The notes under the pieces were generated by a model that saw nothing but the letters and a program-made list of their open reading frames with translations, was not told the origin of the DNA and made no database searches. Positions 43,059 through 52,005 of a DNA stretch of 64,000 nucleotides are shown here, piece after piece (position 1 is the first letter of the stretch; every line of letters starts with the position of its first letter). The stretch spans positions 310,001-374,000 of the forward strand of contig NZ_CP107918.1 of assembly GCF_036014195.1 (NCBI RefSeq), given 5' to 3'. This stretch comes from Streptomyces sp. NBC_00442. GTDB lineage: Bacteria; Actinomycetota; Actinomycetes; Streptomycetales; Streptomycetaceae. The translations under genes and the position numbers were made by a program.

Positions 43059-43643
43059 GTGACCGAAGAGAATCAGCCGCCGACCGTCCGCGTCTTCATA
43101 GCGCTCGCCCCGCCCGACGAGGCGAAGGACGAGCTCGCGCGGGCGCTGGCACCGGCCTACGAGGCCTACCCGCGGCTGCGCTGGAACCGCATCGAGGACT
43201 GGCACATCACCCTGGCCTTCCTCGGGGAGCTCCCGGCCACGACCGCCCCGCAGCTGGTTGACCCGCTCGCCGCTCTCGCCCGGACGCGTCGAGCGCTGCG
43301 GCTGTCCCTGCGGGGCGGCGGGCACTTCGACGAGCGGGTGCTGTGGAGCGGGATCGAGGGCGAGGTCGACGAGCTGCACCGGCTCACCGCCGACGTGCGC
43401 GGGGTGGTCGGGCAGTGCGGGGTCGTCTTCGAGGACCGCGTCTTCCGGCCCCATCTGACCCTTGCTCGGGCGCGCCGCGACGACGTGTCCAGCGTGCGGG
43501 AAGCCGCCGAGGGCCTCGCCGGGTTCGTCGGTCGGCCGTGGCTCACCGCACGCCTGCACCTGGTCGCCAGCAACGTGGGCCGGGGCCCGGGGCCGATCCG
43601 CTACCGGGACATCGCGGCGTGGGACTTCGACGGCGGACGCTGA
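43059..43643 (+). CDS. thpR: RNA 2',3'-cyclic phosphodiesterase (ThpR/LigT family)
   Basis: A 194-residue 2H phosphoesterase. The two catalytic HxTx motifs are HITL (WHITLAFLGELP) and HLTL (FRPHLTLARARR). The N-terminus VRVFIALAPPDEAKDEL is typical. It opens 2',3'-cyclic phosphates on RNA ends; the natural substrate in bacteria is uncertain. The GTG start at 43059 gives the standard length; no good ribosome site is seen. It is convergent with xylA. Confidence 0.93.
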   Translation: MTEENQPPTVRVFIALAPPDEAKDELARALAPAYEAYPRLRWNRIEDWHITLAFLGELPATTAPQLVDPLAALARTRRALRLSLRGGGHFDERVLWSGIEGEVDELHRLTADVRGVVGQCGVVFEDRVFRPHLTLARARRDDVSSVREAAEGLAGFVGRPWLTARLHLVASNVGRGPGPIRYRDIAAWDFDGGR

Positions 43644-43733
43644 GCCGACGCCGGCCGAGCACGGCCACGGTCGAGCCCGGCCGCACCCACGCGTGGGCCC
43701 GGCGCCCCCAACGGCCTTACCCGATCGGGTAGT

Positions 43734-44903
43734 TCAGCGTGCGCCGAGCAGATGGTCCATGGCGAGCTGGTCGAGGTGCTCGAAGGCCATGCCGCGCTCC
43801 CCCGCCGCCTCGACGTCGAACTCCTCGAAGGCGGTGCGGTCGGCGAGCAGCCCCGCGAGGCCGTCGTCGGCGGTGGGCCGGGCGAGGTCGTCCAGGCGAG
43901 CGGCGCGCAGCGCCTCGCGCACCTCGGGGTCGGCGCGAAATGCGGCCGAACGCTCCTTCAGGATCAGGTAGTTGCGCATGTTTCCGGCCGCCGATGCCCA
44001 CACCCCTTCGATGTCCTCGGTGCGCGGCGGCTTGAAGTCGAAGTGCCGGGGGCCCGTGTAGTCGGAGGATTCCAGGAGGTCCACCAGCCAGAAGGCGTCG
44101 CGCAGGTTGCCCGATCCGAAGCGCAGGTCCTGGTCGAACTTGATCCCGGACTGCCCGTTGAGGTCGATGTGGAAGAGCTTGCCCGCCCACAGGGCCTGGG
44201 CGATTCCATGGGTGAAGTTGAGGCCGGCCATCTGCTCGTGCCCGGTCTCGGGATTGACGCCGACGAGCTCGGGGCGTTCCAGGCGTTCGATGAAGGCGAG
44301 GGCGTGGCCGATGGTGGGCAGCAGCATGTCGCCGCGCGGCTCGTTGGGCTTGGGCTCGACGGCGAAGCGCAGGTCGTAGCCTTGCTCGGTGACGTACTGG
44401 CCCAGCAGGTCGAACGCCTCCTTCATCCGGTCGAGGGCGACGCGAACGTCCTTGGCGGCACCGGATTCGGCGCCTTCGCGGCCGCCCCAGGCGACATAGG
44501 TGTGGGCGCCCAGTTCCACGGCCAGGTCGATGTTGCGCAGGGTCTTGCGCAGCGCGTACCTGCGGATGTCGCGGTCGTTGGCGGTGAACGCCCCGTCCTT
44601 GAACACCGGGTGGGTGAAGAGGTTGGTGGTGGCCATCGGCACGGTCATGCCGGTGGCGTCGAGTGCCCGCCGGAAGCGCTTGACGTGCGACGCGCGCTCG
44701 GTGTCGGAGGCGCCGAACGGGATCAGGTCGTCGTCGTGGAAGGTCACGCCGTACGCGCCAAGTCCGGCCAGGCGGCGCACGGTCTCGACCGGGTCGAGGG
44801 CGGGCCGGGTGGCGTCGCCGAACGGGTCGCGCCCCTGCCAGCCCACGGTCCAGAGCCCGAAGGTGAACTTGTCGTCGGGGGTCGGGGTGAAGCGGTGCGT
44901 CAT
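43734..44903 (-). CDS. xylA: Xylose isomerase
   Basis: A 389-residue enzyme converting D-xylose to D-xylulose (and glucose to fructose). It is the short class I form usual in Streptomyces. [17 protein letters not shown] opens the barrel. Active-site elements are [13 protein letters not shown] (catalytic His and Asp), [12 protein letters not shown] (Glu and Lys), [31 protein letters not shown] and [11 protein letters not shown] (metal ligands). ATG 44903 gives the usual N-terminus; a GTG four codons earlier is possible. It is divergent from xylB. Confidence 0.97.
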   Translation of the reverse strand: MTHRFTPTPDDKFTFGLWTVGWQGRDPFGDATRPALDPVETVRRLAGLGAYGVTFHDDDLIPFGASDTERASHVKRFRRALDATGMTVPMATTNLFTHPVFKDGAFTANDRDIRRYALRKTLRNIDLAVELGAHTYVAWGGREGAESGAAKDVRVALDRMKEAFDLLGQYVTEQGYDLRFAVEPKPNEPRGDMLLPTIGHALAFIERLERPELVGVNPETGHEQMAGLNFTHGIAQALWAGKLFHIDLNGQSGIKFDQDLRFGSGNLRDAFWLVDLLESSDYTGPRHFDFKPPRTEDIEGVWASAAGNMRNYLILKERSAAFRADPEVREALRAARLDDLARPTADDGLAGLLADRTAFEEFDVEAAGERGMAFEHLDQLAMDHLLGAR

Positions 44904-45109
44904 GCTCGTCGCCACCTTCGCGCGGGGTGTGTCCGACGATCGCGACGATCGCCGTAGCTATTTGTTTTCTGTCTTACCAAATCCAGACTCCCCACATACT
45001 GCACGACCACATCGGGTTCCGTAACCCCGTCCGGTCGCCTAGGTTGGTCGAGCCCTTTTTGTCGCCCCCGATTGCAAATGGCATGTACGACGCAGGAGAG
45101 GTGCCCCGG
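44904..45109. promoter_or_regulatory. Divergent xylA-xylB control region
   Basis: 206 bp with a marked AT-rich core. An inverted repeat ATTTG (44960-44964) and CAAAT (44978-44982) and a nearby run TTTGTTTTC resemble sites of XylR-type repressors, but no regulator gene is adjacent. The sequence CGACGATCG is directly repeated next to the xylA start. Confidence 0.5.
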
Positions 45110-46591
45110 ATGTCGCACGACCCGGTCGTCATCGGCGTGGACAGTTCCACCCAGTCCACCAAAGCCCTGTTCGCCGACGCCGCCACCGGCAGGACGCTCG
45201 CCGTCGGACGCGCCCCACACCGCGTCACCGGCTCCGGGGGCGCCCGGGAGAGCGATCCCGATCAGTGGTGGCAGGCGCTGCGCGAGGCCGTCGCCAGGGG
45301 GCTCAAGGAGTCGGGCGCCCCGGCATCCTCCGTACGCGGCATCGCGATCGCCGGACAGCAGCACGGGCTCGTGGTCCTGGACCGGGGCGGCCGGCCCCTT
45401 CGCCCGGCGCTGCTCTGGAACGACACCCGCTCCGCCCCGCAGGCCGCGGCCCTCGCCGGACGGCTGGGCGGCCCGCGCGGCTGGACCGACCGCACCGGTT
45501 CCGTGCCCGTCGCCGCGGTGACCGCCGCCAAATGGGAGTGGCTGCGCGAGCACGAGCCGGCCACGGCCGAGCGCTGCGCGGCCGTCCGGCTGCCGCACGA
45601 CTTCCTCACCGAGCGGCTCACCGGTGTCGCCACGACCGACCCCGGCGACGCCTCGGGCACCGGCTGGTACTCCACCGCCACCGGCACGTACGACCACGAG
45701 ATCCTTCAACTCCTCGGCCTGGAGAGGCAGTTGCTTCCCGACCTGGCCGCGACGGGCGGCACCCGCGTCGGAGGTCTCACCGCGGCCGCCGCAGAGGCCC
45801 TCGGGCTCCCGCCCGGCGTCGCGGTGGCCGCGGGCACCGGTGACAACATGAGCGCCGCCGTGGGTCTCGGGCTAGGCGGCGCCGGCCTTCTGGACCACCC
45901 CGCCCTCAGCCTCGGCACCTCGGGCACGGTCTTCGCCGCGACCCGCCACCGCCCCGCCGACCCCGCGCTGAGCGGTTTCGCCGCCACCGACGGCGCCTAC
46001 CTCCCGCTGGCCTGCACCCTGAACTGCACACTCGCCGTCGACCGGATCGCAGCGCTGCTCGGCCTCGGGCGCGACGACGCGGCACCCGGCGGCGAGGCGG
46101 TCCTGCTGCCCTACCTCGACGGCGAGCGCACTCCCGACCTTCCGGCCGCCTCGGGACTCCTCACCGGTCTGCGCCACGCCACCACACCGCACCAACTCCT
46201 CGGCGCCGCCTACGAGGGCGCCGTCGTCACCGTCCTGCGCGCGCTGGACGAAGTGCTGCGCGCCTGCGGCCTCGACCCCGCCGCGCCCGAGGTCGCGACC
46301 CGGCCGCTGCGCCTGATCGGAGGCGGAGCCGGGGGGCGCACATGGGTCGAGACGGTACGCCGTCTGTCCGGGCGGCCCCTGATCGTTCCATCGAGCACGG
46401 AACTGGTGGCGGTCGGTGCGGCCGCGCTCGCCGCCTCCGCCGTGTCCGGCGCCGACCCCGTCCTGATCGCCCGCTCATGGAAGGCCGGCACCGTCCGCGA
46501 ACTGCCGCCATCGGAAAGGGACTTGGCCACCTGGGACCGCGTCGTTTCGGTGCTCGACAGCGCCACGACGACGTTGCTCGGCAGCCCGTAG
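45110..46591 (+). CDS. xylB: Xylulokinase
   Basis: A 493-residue FGGY-family sugar kinase that phosphorylates D-xylulose to feed the pentose phosphate pathway. VIGVDSSTQSTKALFAD is the N-terminal phosphate loop, IAIAGQQHGLVVLD and LLWNDTRSAPQA are substrate-binding regions, and GTGDNMSAAVG and LIGGGAGGRTWVE form the ATP site. ATG 45110 follows GGAGAGG. Together with xylA it makes a complete xylose route to xylulose 5-phosphate; the window's transketolase would act next. Confidence 0.96.
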   Translation: MSHDPVVIGVDSSTQSTKALFADAATGRTLAVGRAPHRVTGSGGARESDPDQWWQALREAVARGLKESGAPASSVRGIAIAGQQHGLVVLDRGGRPLRPALLWNDTRSAPQAAALAGRLGGPRGWTDRTGSVPVAAVTAAKWEWLREHEPATAERCAAVRLPHDFLTERLTGVATTDPGDASGTGWYSTATGTYDHEILQLLGLERQLLPDLAATGGTRVGGLTAAAAEALGLPPGVAVAAGTGDNMSAAVGLGLGGAGLLDHPALSLGTSGTVFAATRHRPADPALSGFAATDGAYLPLACTLNCTLAVDRIAALLGLGRDDAAPGGEAVLLPYLDGERTPDLPAASGLLTGLRHATTPHQLLGAAYEGAVVTVLRALDEVLRACGLDPAAPEVATRPLRLIGGGAGGRTWVETVRRLSGRPLIVPSSTELVAVGAAALAASAVSGADPVLIARSWKAGTVRELPPSERDLATWDRVVSVLDSATTTLLGSP

Positions 46592-46631
46592 CGAAGGGGC
46601 CGCGCCCGCGACGGGGCCCGCGGCCCCTTCG
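46592..46631 (+). terminator. Terminator after xylB
   Basis: A 13-bp perfect stem (46592-46604 with 46619-46631), 14-nt loop, starting directly after the stop codon. Confidence 0.8.
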
Positions 46632-46950
46632 GCCCGCCCCCGGCGGGACAGCGGCGCGGGGCCGATGACCGCCGCCGCGGCGACCCGATCCGGCCACGGG
46701 CGGAGCGTGACGGCGCCCTCGTCATCGTCACCTTCGCCTCGCGTCCGCCGCCGCCACCTTGTCCGAAACTCGCACCATCACGCACCGTCACATACGTGAG
46801 ATCCTCAGATCATCGGGGCATGAGGACTACCAGGGGGTTTTCCATACACCTCCCCTTCACGCCTCGGCGGGTGCGTCACAGAGAGTGAAATTCTTTGGGG
46901 CGCTGACGCCGTTCCAAGCACCGGGACTCAAGAGACAGGCAGGGCACGAC
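46632..46950. other. Intergenic region before the STAS gene
   Basis: About 320 bp. It must hold the STAS promoter. An in-frame extension of the STAS gene back to 46759 exists, but the reading has no domain and is not called. No other gene is supported. Confidence 0.55.
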
Positions 46951-47424
46951 GTGGGCGCAGACGAACTCGCCTTCTGGCTGCGGGCGCGCACCGTGGGCGG
47001 CACCATCATCATCGAACTGCACGGCGAGCTGGACATGCTGGCCCACGGCGAACTCGGGCCGCGCATCCACGCCCTGGTGTGCCGGGGCGGCGCCGACGTG
47101 ATTCTTGACCTGCGGGCGGTGACCTTCCTCGACGCCGGCGGCATCCGACTGCTTCTGGCGGTGCGCGACCACGTGGCCCGGTGCGGCGGTGTGCTGCGGC
47201 TGATACGCGGCACTCCCCGCATCTCCCACGTGCTGCGGATCGTCCGCCTCGACGGCTCCTTCACCATGCTGGACGCGCTCCCCCGCGCGTTCGCCGGGGA
47301 AGCCGGCGCAGACACCGGCGCCCCTTGCGCCACCGGGACCGGTGCCGACATCACCGGCACCGGCACCAGCACCAGCACCGGCGTCAACACGGGCTCCGAT
47401 GCCGGAATCAGACCGTCCGCCTGA
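46951..47424 (+). CDS. STAS-domain protein, anti-anti-sigma-like, phosphosite missing
   Basis: A 157-residue STAS protein. The domain covers residues about 5-115 (GGTIIIELHGELDMLAHGELGPRIHAL, VILDLRAVTFLDAGGIRLL, GGVLRLIRGTP). Where RsbV/SpoIIAA proteins have D-S-S-G with the phosphorylated Ser, it has D-A-G-G, so it cannot be switched off by phosphorylation there. The tail after residue 115 is Gly/Thr-rich. The GTG start at 46951 has AGGG 7 bp upstream; an earlier GTG at 46885 is less convincing. It could be a constitutive antagonist or a structural partner. Confidence 0.82.
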   Translation: MGADELAFWLRARTVGGTIIIELHGELDMLAHGELGPRIHALVCRGGADVILDLRAVTFLDAGGIRLLLAVRDHVARCGGVLRLIRGTPRISHVLRIVRLDGSFTMLDALPRAFAGEAGADTGAPCATGTGADITGTGTSTSTGVNTGSDAGIRPSA

Positions 47425-47455
47425 CCGCCGATCAGCAGCGCCGGTCTCGCTGCGA

Positions 47456-48568
47456 CTACGCGTCCCGTGCCGGGTTCCGCAGGGCCTGGACGAGTCCAGC
47501 CACCAGGTTGGCCCGTTCGGCCATGGTGTCCACCACCACGTATTCGTGGTCGGCATGGGCGCCGCCCCCCACCGCCCCGAGCCCGTCGAGGGTGGGCACC
47601 CCCAGGGCCGCCGTGAAGTTGCCGTCGCTTCCGCCCCCGACCGCCTTCCCTTCGAGGCCGGGCACCAGTCGCTGGGCCACCGCGAAGAGCCCGGCCGAGG
47701 CGGACTCGGGCATCGGGGGCCGCCCCACGGCGCCCTCGACCCTGAGCTTCGCCCCGTCGAGGTGCGGGGTCAGCGCGGCGAAGGCGGCCTCGATCCGCTC
47801 CTTCTCCTCGGCCGACTCGACCCGTACGTCCACCGTGACGGTGGCCGCGGCGGGTACGACGTTGTCCAGGGTCCCCGCGGACGCCACGGTCGGGGTGACG
47901 GTCGTGCCGATGCCGGGCCGGCCGAGCGCGGCGATCTCCAGGACCTGGTGAGCCGCCTCGACCAGGGCGTTCACCCCGGCCTCGGGTTCGAGACCGGCGT
48001 GCGAGGCCCGTCCCTCGACGAAGACCTGGAACGTGCCGCAGCCCTTGCGGCCGGTCTTGACGCCTCCCCCGTCGGCCGCGCCCTCGCACACCAGGACGGC
48101 GCCGCACGCGAGGGCGCGCTCCTCGATGAGCGCGCGCGAGGCGCGGGAGCCGACCTCCTCGTCGGCGGTCACCAGGATCTCGACGCCCGAGCGGTCGTCG
48201 AGGGCCGCCACCCCGTGGACCGCCTGCACCAGACCGCCCAGCATGTCGAAGACACCCGGTCCCGTCACCCGTCCGTCCGCGACCCCGAACGGGCGGCGCC
48301 CAAGGGTGCCCAGCGGAAAGACGGTGTCGTGGTGGCCGAGGATCAGCACCGCGGGATCGCCCCCGCCGGACCAGTGGACGTGCGGTCCCGCCTCGCTCTC
48401 CACGAGCACGGCACGGCCGCCGAGACGGTTCTCGATGACCGTGGCCACGGCTCCGGCCGATGCCGCCAGGGCGTCGAGGTCGCGCGACGGCGACTCGACC
48501 TCGACAAGAGTCCTGAGATCCTCGATCATCGCGTCCACACTCACCGGGACCGCCGTGCGCATCGTCAT
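47456..48568 (-). CDS. M20-family metallopeptidase (carboxypeptidase G2 / ArgE-like)
   Basis: A 370-residue zinc amidohydrolase. The metal ligands are in LILGHHDTVFPLG (His), GPGVFDMLGGLVQA (Asp), TADEEVGS (catalytic and metal Glu) and HADHEYV (C-terminal His). A lid domain lies in the middle (GRASHAGLEPEAGVNA). It removes an acyl or C-terminal amino acid group; the true substrate is not evident. Starts at 48568 or 48562 are both possible (ATG ACG ATG). It converges with the STAS gene with only 31 bp between. Confidence 0.92.
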   Translation of the reverse strand: MTMRTAVPVSVDAMIEDLRTLVEVESPSRDLDALAASAGAVATVIENRLGGRAVLVESEAGPHVHWSGGGDPAVLILGHHDTVFPLGTLGRRPFGVADGRVTGPGVFDMLGGLVQAVHGVAALDDRSGVEILVTADEEVGSRASRALIEERALACGAVLVCEGAADGGGVKTGRKGCGTFQVFVEGRASHAGLEPEAGVNALVEAAHQVLEIAALGRPGIGTTVTPTVASAGTLDNVVPAAATVTVDVRVESAEEKERIEAAFAALTPHLDGAKLRVEGAVGRPPMPESASAGLFAVAQRLVPGLEGKAVGGGSDGNFTAALGVPTLDGLGAVGGGAHADHEYVVVDTMAERANLVAGLVQALRNPARDA

Positions 48569-48718
48569 CCGGCCAGGTTAGTGAACGCGCACCCGGCCGC
48601 CCCGGCCAGGTCCCCGCCCGAACTACTGCCAAAAGGACATGTCGATGGAGCCGCACAGCGGGTACTCGCCCAGTGAGGCCCCGAAAGCGGCGACGTACGG
48701 CATGCAGAGGTGAGTGAT

Positions 48719-49096
48719 GTGACCGCACCCGAGGACGGGACCACCCCGGATACCCGGACGGGGCGAGACAGGGGGAACACCTTGATCGGCGTGCGGCCCC
48801 GCACCGATGTGGACCTGGCGCTCAAGTACCTGACGGCACGCTCGGAGGCGCCCGCCCAGTTCGCCCTGGGTGTGGCCGCCGCCTACAACTGGGCCACCGG
48901 CCGCGCCCCCCGCGCCCCCGTCACGGGCACGGCCGCCCGGCATCGCGTACCCGACCTGCCCCTGCTGACCGCCGAGGTGGACGCGGCCGTCGTCCAGCTC
49001 GAGGATCCCACCGCCCAGAGCGGCGCCCGGGACTTCACCCGCGGTGTGCACGACGGCCTCGCCTGGGTGTGCGGCTACAGCGACCAGCGGATCTGA
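48719..49096 (+). CDS. Conserved hypothetical protein
   Basis: A 125-residue soluble protein with no domain I recognise. The middle VDLALKYLTARSEAPAQFALGVAAAYNWA and the end GARDFTRGVHDGLAWVCGYSDQ look like a compact helical fold. The GTG start at 48719 has AGAGG 8 bp upstream; a GTG at 48710 overlaps that site. Codon use is normal for the window. It converges with the AI-2E-family transporter gene. Confidence 0.75.
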   Translation: MTAPEDGTTPDTRTGRDRGNTLIGVRPRTDVDLALKYLTARSEAPAQFALGVAAAYNWATGRAPRAPVTGTAARHRVPDLPLLTAEVDAAVVQLEDPTAQSGARDFTRGVHDGLAWVCGYSDQRI

Positions 49097-49141
49097 GCGG
49101 TACGGCCCCCGGCCCCGTGCCGTCGAACCGCCCCGGCACGG

Positions 49142-49190
49142 ACGGTCAGGACACGTCCGTAGGGAACGGTCAGGACGCGTCCGTACGGGA
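49142..49190. repeat. Two imperfect 24-25-bp direct repeats at the end of the AI-2E transporter gene
   Basis: The first copy (49142-49165) and second copy (49166-49190) differ at about two positions. The second contains the transporter's stop codon and last codons. Each holds a GGACRCGTCC palindrome. Confidence 0.6.
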
Positions 49191-50291
49191 GAAGACGTGC
49201 TCGTCCAGGATCAGCCCGATCGCGACGGCGACCGGGATCGCGACCAGGGCTCCGACGATGCCGAGCAGCGCGCCCCCGAGGAGCACGCCCACGACCGTGA
49301 CCAGCGGGTGCACGTCGACGGCGAACCGCATCACGCGGGGCACGATCAGATAGTCCTCGGCGACCCGGAACGCGACGTAGAACCCGGCTGTCGCGAGGGC
49401 CACGGGCAGGGAGACCGACAGCGCCACCAGGCTGACGACGAAGCCGCCGATGGTGCTGCCCACGATGGGGATGAGGTCCATCAGAGCGATGAAGACGCCG
49501 AGCGCCGCGGGATAGGGCACGCCGAGGGCCACGCACCACAGGAACGAGGCGAGGCCCGCGATCACCGAGGTGACGACGTTGCCGAGCATGTAGCGGCCCA
49601 CCCGGTTCAGGATCTCGTCGGTCACCTCCTTGGCGTGCGGGCGCTTGCTGGCCGCGACGAAGCGCAGACAGAACCGCTTGAGGGACGGCAGGAACGCCAT
49701 CACGTACACGGTCACCACGATGACGACGACCGCAGAGGTCACCGCCCCCACCACGACCCGGCCGGCGCCCAGCAGACCGCCCGCCAGCCCGGCCGCGCCG
49801 CCCGACGAGAACTGCTGCTTGACCTTGTCCAGGACGTGGTAGCGGTCCTCGAACCTGCCCAGCGTCGAATTGTGGTCGTGCACGTCCCGCAGCCAGCCGG
49901 GCACCGCCTTGGCCAAGGCACTCACCTCGTCGCTCACCGGCGGCACGACCAGCGCGAGGAACCCCGCGAAGACGCCGAGGAGCACGACGAGCACCACGAG
50001 TACGGCCCAGACGCGGGGCAGCCGGTGGCGGGTGAGCCAGGCGACGACGGGTTCGAGTGCGAGCGCGCTGAACACGGCGAGCAGCAGCAGGGTCAGGAGA
50101 CTGCCGACCTCCAGGACGGTCTGGACGGTCAGCCACGCCAGTGTGGCTCCGAGGCCGAGGCCGAATCCGACGGCGATCCACGATCTGCCGCCGACCACGA
50201 CCCTTCTGCCGGCGCTCCGGGCGCCCGCCGGGCCCACCGTGGACCGCTCGACGGGCTCGGGGCCGTCGCCCTCAGGCCGGGCCGCTGCCAT
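49170..50291 (-). CDS. AI-2E-family membrane transporter
   Basis: A 373-residue permease of the AI-2E exporter superfamily (PerM/TqsA-like). After a basic N-terminus come the usual pattern of two N-terminal hydrophobic segments, one more after RHRLPRVWAVLVV, a long soluble segment (about residues 130-190), and the C-terminal group with LMDLIPIVGSTIGG and VGVLLGGALLGIVGALVAIPVA. ATG 50291 was preferred over a GTG one codon earlier. Members export autoinducer-2, or sodium with lithium or protons in some bacteria; the substrate here is unknown. Confidence 0.92.
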   Translation of the reverse strand: MAAARPEGDGPEPVERSTVGPAGARSAGRRVVVGGRSWIAVGFGLGLGATLAWLTVQTVLEVGSLLTLLLLAVFSALALEPVVAWLTRHRLPRVWAVLVVLVVLLGVFAGFLALVVPPVSDEVSALAKAVPGWLRDVHDHNSTLGRFEDRYHVLDKVKQQFSSGGAAGLAGGLLGAGRVVVGAVTSAVVVIVVTVYVMAFLPSLKRFCLRFVAASKRPHAKEVTDEILNRVGRYMLGNVVTSVIAGLASFLWCVALGVPYPAALGVFIALMDLIPIVGSTIGGFVVSLVALSVSLPVALATAGFYVAFRVAEDYLIVPRVMRFAVDVHPLVTVVGVLLGGALLGIVGALVAIPVAVAIGLILDEHVFSRTDAS

Positions 50292-50688
50292 CACGGTCCT
50301 CGTCTCCGCCCGGCGCGAGTGAGGCGCGGGCGTGCGGTGAGTGCATCTCCCAGTACCTCTCTGCGAGGCCGCCGTTGCCGGTCGCTTCCAGCTTCGACCC
50401 TAGGCAGGGATCCGGCCACCGGCGTCGGGCGACGGTGGCGCCGCCGCCATCCGGCCGAGGGCGGCGGGCGGCCCGCCGCGCCGGGGCAGCAGGTGCACGG
50501 AACCTCTGCGCCGGCCGGCACTCCGGTCACATCGGCGACCACGTGGCCTGGCTGCTGGTGGGCACGGCCCCGCTCGATGGCCCGGCCCTGCCGGGCATCC
50601 TCATCGGCTGACCGGTCGCGCGCGACACGCGCGACGGCCCCTCGTTCGCTCTGGGGGCGCGAGGGGCCGTCGTGACGCGGGCGCTCCG
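50292..50688. other. 397-bp intergenic region with a terminator
   Basis: Between two minus-strand genes. The right part holds the hairpin at 50632-50672. A plus-strand frame ending at 50611 has a hydrophobic end (DHVAWLLVGTAPLDGPALPG) but no credible start, so it is not called. Confidence 0.5.
50632..50672 (-). terminator. Terminator after the DUF6381 gene
   Basis: CGACGGCCCCTCG (50632-50644) pairs perfectly with 50660-50672, 15-nt loop, 17 bp beyond the stop codon. Confidence 0.8.
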
Positions 50689-50871
50689 TCACATGGGGTC
50701 GATGCCCCTGCCCTCGGACGCCATCCGGCTCTGCTCCTGCAGGTGACGCGCCTTCTCCTTCAGCCGACGGCGCTCCTCCGGGTCGGTGGCACGCTCCGCG
50801 GTCCGCTCCAGCTCCTCGGCCTTCTGGCTCAACTGCCGGGCACGCGCACCGAACTCGTCTGCGACGCTCAT
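50689..50871 (-). CDS. DUF6381 small helical protein
   Basis: A 60-residue charged protein: SVADEFGARARQLSQKAEEL, then ERATDPEERRRLKEKARHLQ and a short tail. This is the Streptomyces DUF6381 pattern, an amphipathic helical hairpin of unknown function. ATG 50871 has a perfect AGGAG site. It is free-standing. Confidence 0.88.
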   Translation of the reverse strand: MSVADEFGARARQLSQKAEELERTAERATDPEERRRLKEKARHLQEQSRMASEGRGIDPM

Positions 50872-50994
50872 GATCACTCCTGCGAATCGGGTGGGGTACA
50901 GCTGGCCCAAGCCAAACAGGGCCCCGCCCTGAACGCATCCCGAACAGTCACACACGGTGACAACTCGGGGTAGAGGACGTCTCCGGGGAGGAGC

Positions 50995-51867
50995 TCAGCC
51001 TCCGGCCGTCTGCGAGTGGGCGGCCCGGTCGGACAGGTCGTTCAGGTCGAGCGGCCTCGCCGGCGGGTCCGGCACCGCCAGTCGCTGCTCGGCCCGGCCG
51101 TCGGGCGTGACGCGGAGCAGCATGCCGGGCTCCATCAGACGCCAGTCGGGGTGATCGTCCATGGGCTCGCTGGCGACGACACACGCCGGGGCGTCGGCCA
51201 GGTCCCCGGAATGCACACGCATCCGGCCCGCGGTGCCGCTGTGGTCGAGGTGCCGGGCCCCGTGCGGGCCGCCCGCCTCACGTTCCAGTACGTACAGCTC
51301 GTGCGTGGCGGGGTAGCGCAGCGCCCAGAGTTCGTCCGCGGTGATCAGGACGAAGTTGAGGGAGTAGACCGGCAGTTGGGCGGCGATCCAACGGGTGGCG
51401 CGCTCGATGCCCCGGCCGATGTCGCCGCCCGCGTCACGGACCTCACGGGTGATCAGGGCGAAGACCCGTTCGGAGTCCGTGTCGCCGCGCACCAGGCCCA
51501 TGTCCTCTCCGAGGTGGGCCTCCAGGGCGGGGAGGTCCTCGATCACCCCGTTGTGGGCGAACAGCCGGCCGTCCTGCTGGAAGGGGTGGGTGTTGGCGGC
51601 GTTGAGGCCGCCGGTGGAGGCCAGCCGGATGTGGGCGAGGAAGGTGGCCGAGCTGATCCGGCGCGCTTGGCGGGCGAAGTCACGGTCCGCGTACGCCGCG
51701 TCGGGCGCCTTGCGGACCTGGGGCGCTCCATCGGCGTCGAAGTATCCGAGTCCCGTCCCGTCCGGGTCGCGGTGGCTCTGCGCGCTGAGGCTGTCGGGGG
51801 CGTCCAGGAGCCAGAAAGTCGCCCGGCTGCGGCGCGGGGCACTGCTCAGTCCGAACAGACGGCACAT
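50995..51867 (-). CDS. Class II glutamine amidotransferase (YafJ/EgtC-like)
   Basis: A 290-residue N-terminal-nucleophile amidotransferase. Removal of Met1 would expose the catalytic Cys2 in MCRLFGLSS. Other signatures are AHIRLAST and THPFQQDGRLFAHNGVIEDL, and DTDSERVFALI. It resembles YafJ and EgtC, which hydrolyse gamma-glutamyl amides; there are no egt genes nearby, so the role is not assigned. ATG 51867 follows GGAGGTGG and places the Cys at position 2, which fixes the start. Confidence 0.93.
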   Translation of the reverse strand: MCRLFGLSSAPRRSRATFWLLDAPDSLSAQSHRDPDGTGLGYFDADGAPQVRKAPDAAYADRDFARQARRISSATFLAHIRLASTGGLNAANTHPFQQDGRLFAHNGVIEDLPALEAHLGEDMGLVRGDTDSERVFALITREVRDAGGDIGRGIERATRWIAAQLPVYSLNFVLITADELWALRYPATHELYVLEREAGGPHGARHLDHSGTAGRMRVHSGDLADAPACVVASEPMDDHPDWRLMEPGMLLRVTPDGRAEQRLAVPDPPARPLDLNDLSDRAAHSQTAGG

Positions 51868-52005
51868 CGACGCCACCTCCACGCTCGCTCACAGACCTGG
51901 GCCCGTCGGGGCATCGTGCCCCGCCGGCCCGATGAACGCAACGCGCCGGGAGGGCCGGCCGCGTGCGAGGCGGGAGCCCGCCGGTGGTTGGTGGTGGGGG
52001 GTGGT

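Noticed and set aside
43752..44957. Plus-strand open frame (401 codons) opposite xylA
   Set aside because: xylA on the minus strand is unambiguous. The antisense frame is rich in Gly, Val and Arg without any recognisable fold.
46759..46950. Upstream extension of the STAS gene to 46759
   Set aside because: The extra 64 residues show no domain, and a better ribosome site precedes the GTG at 46951.
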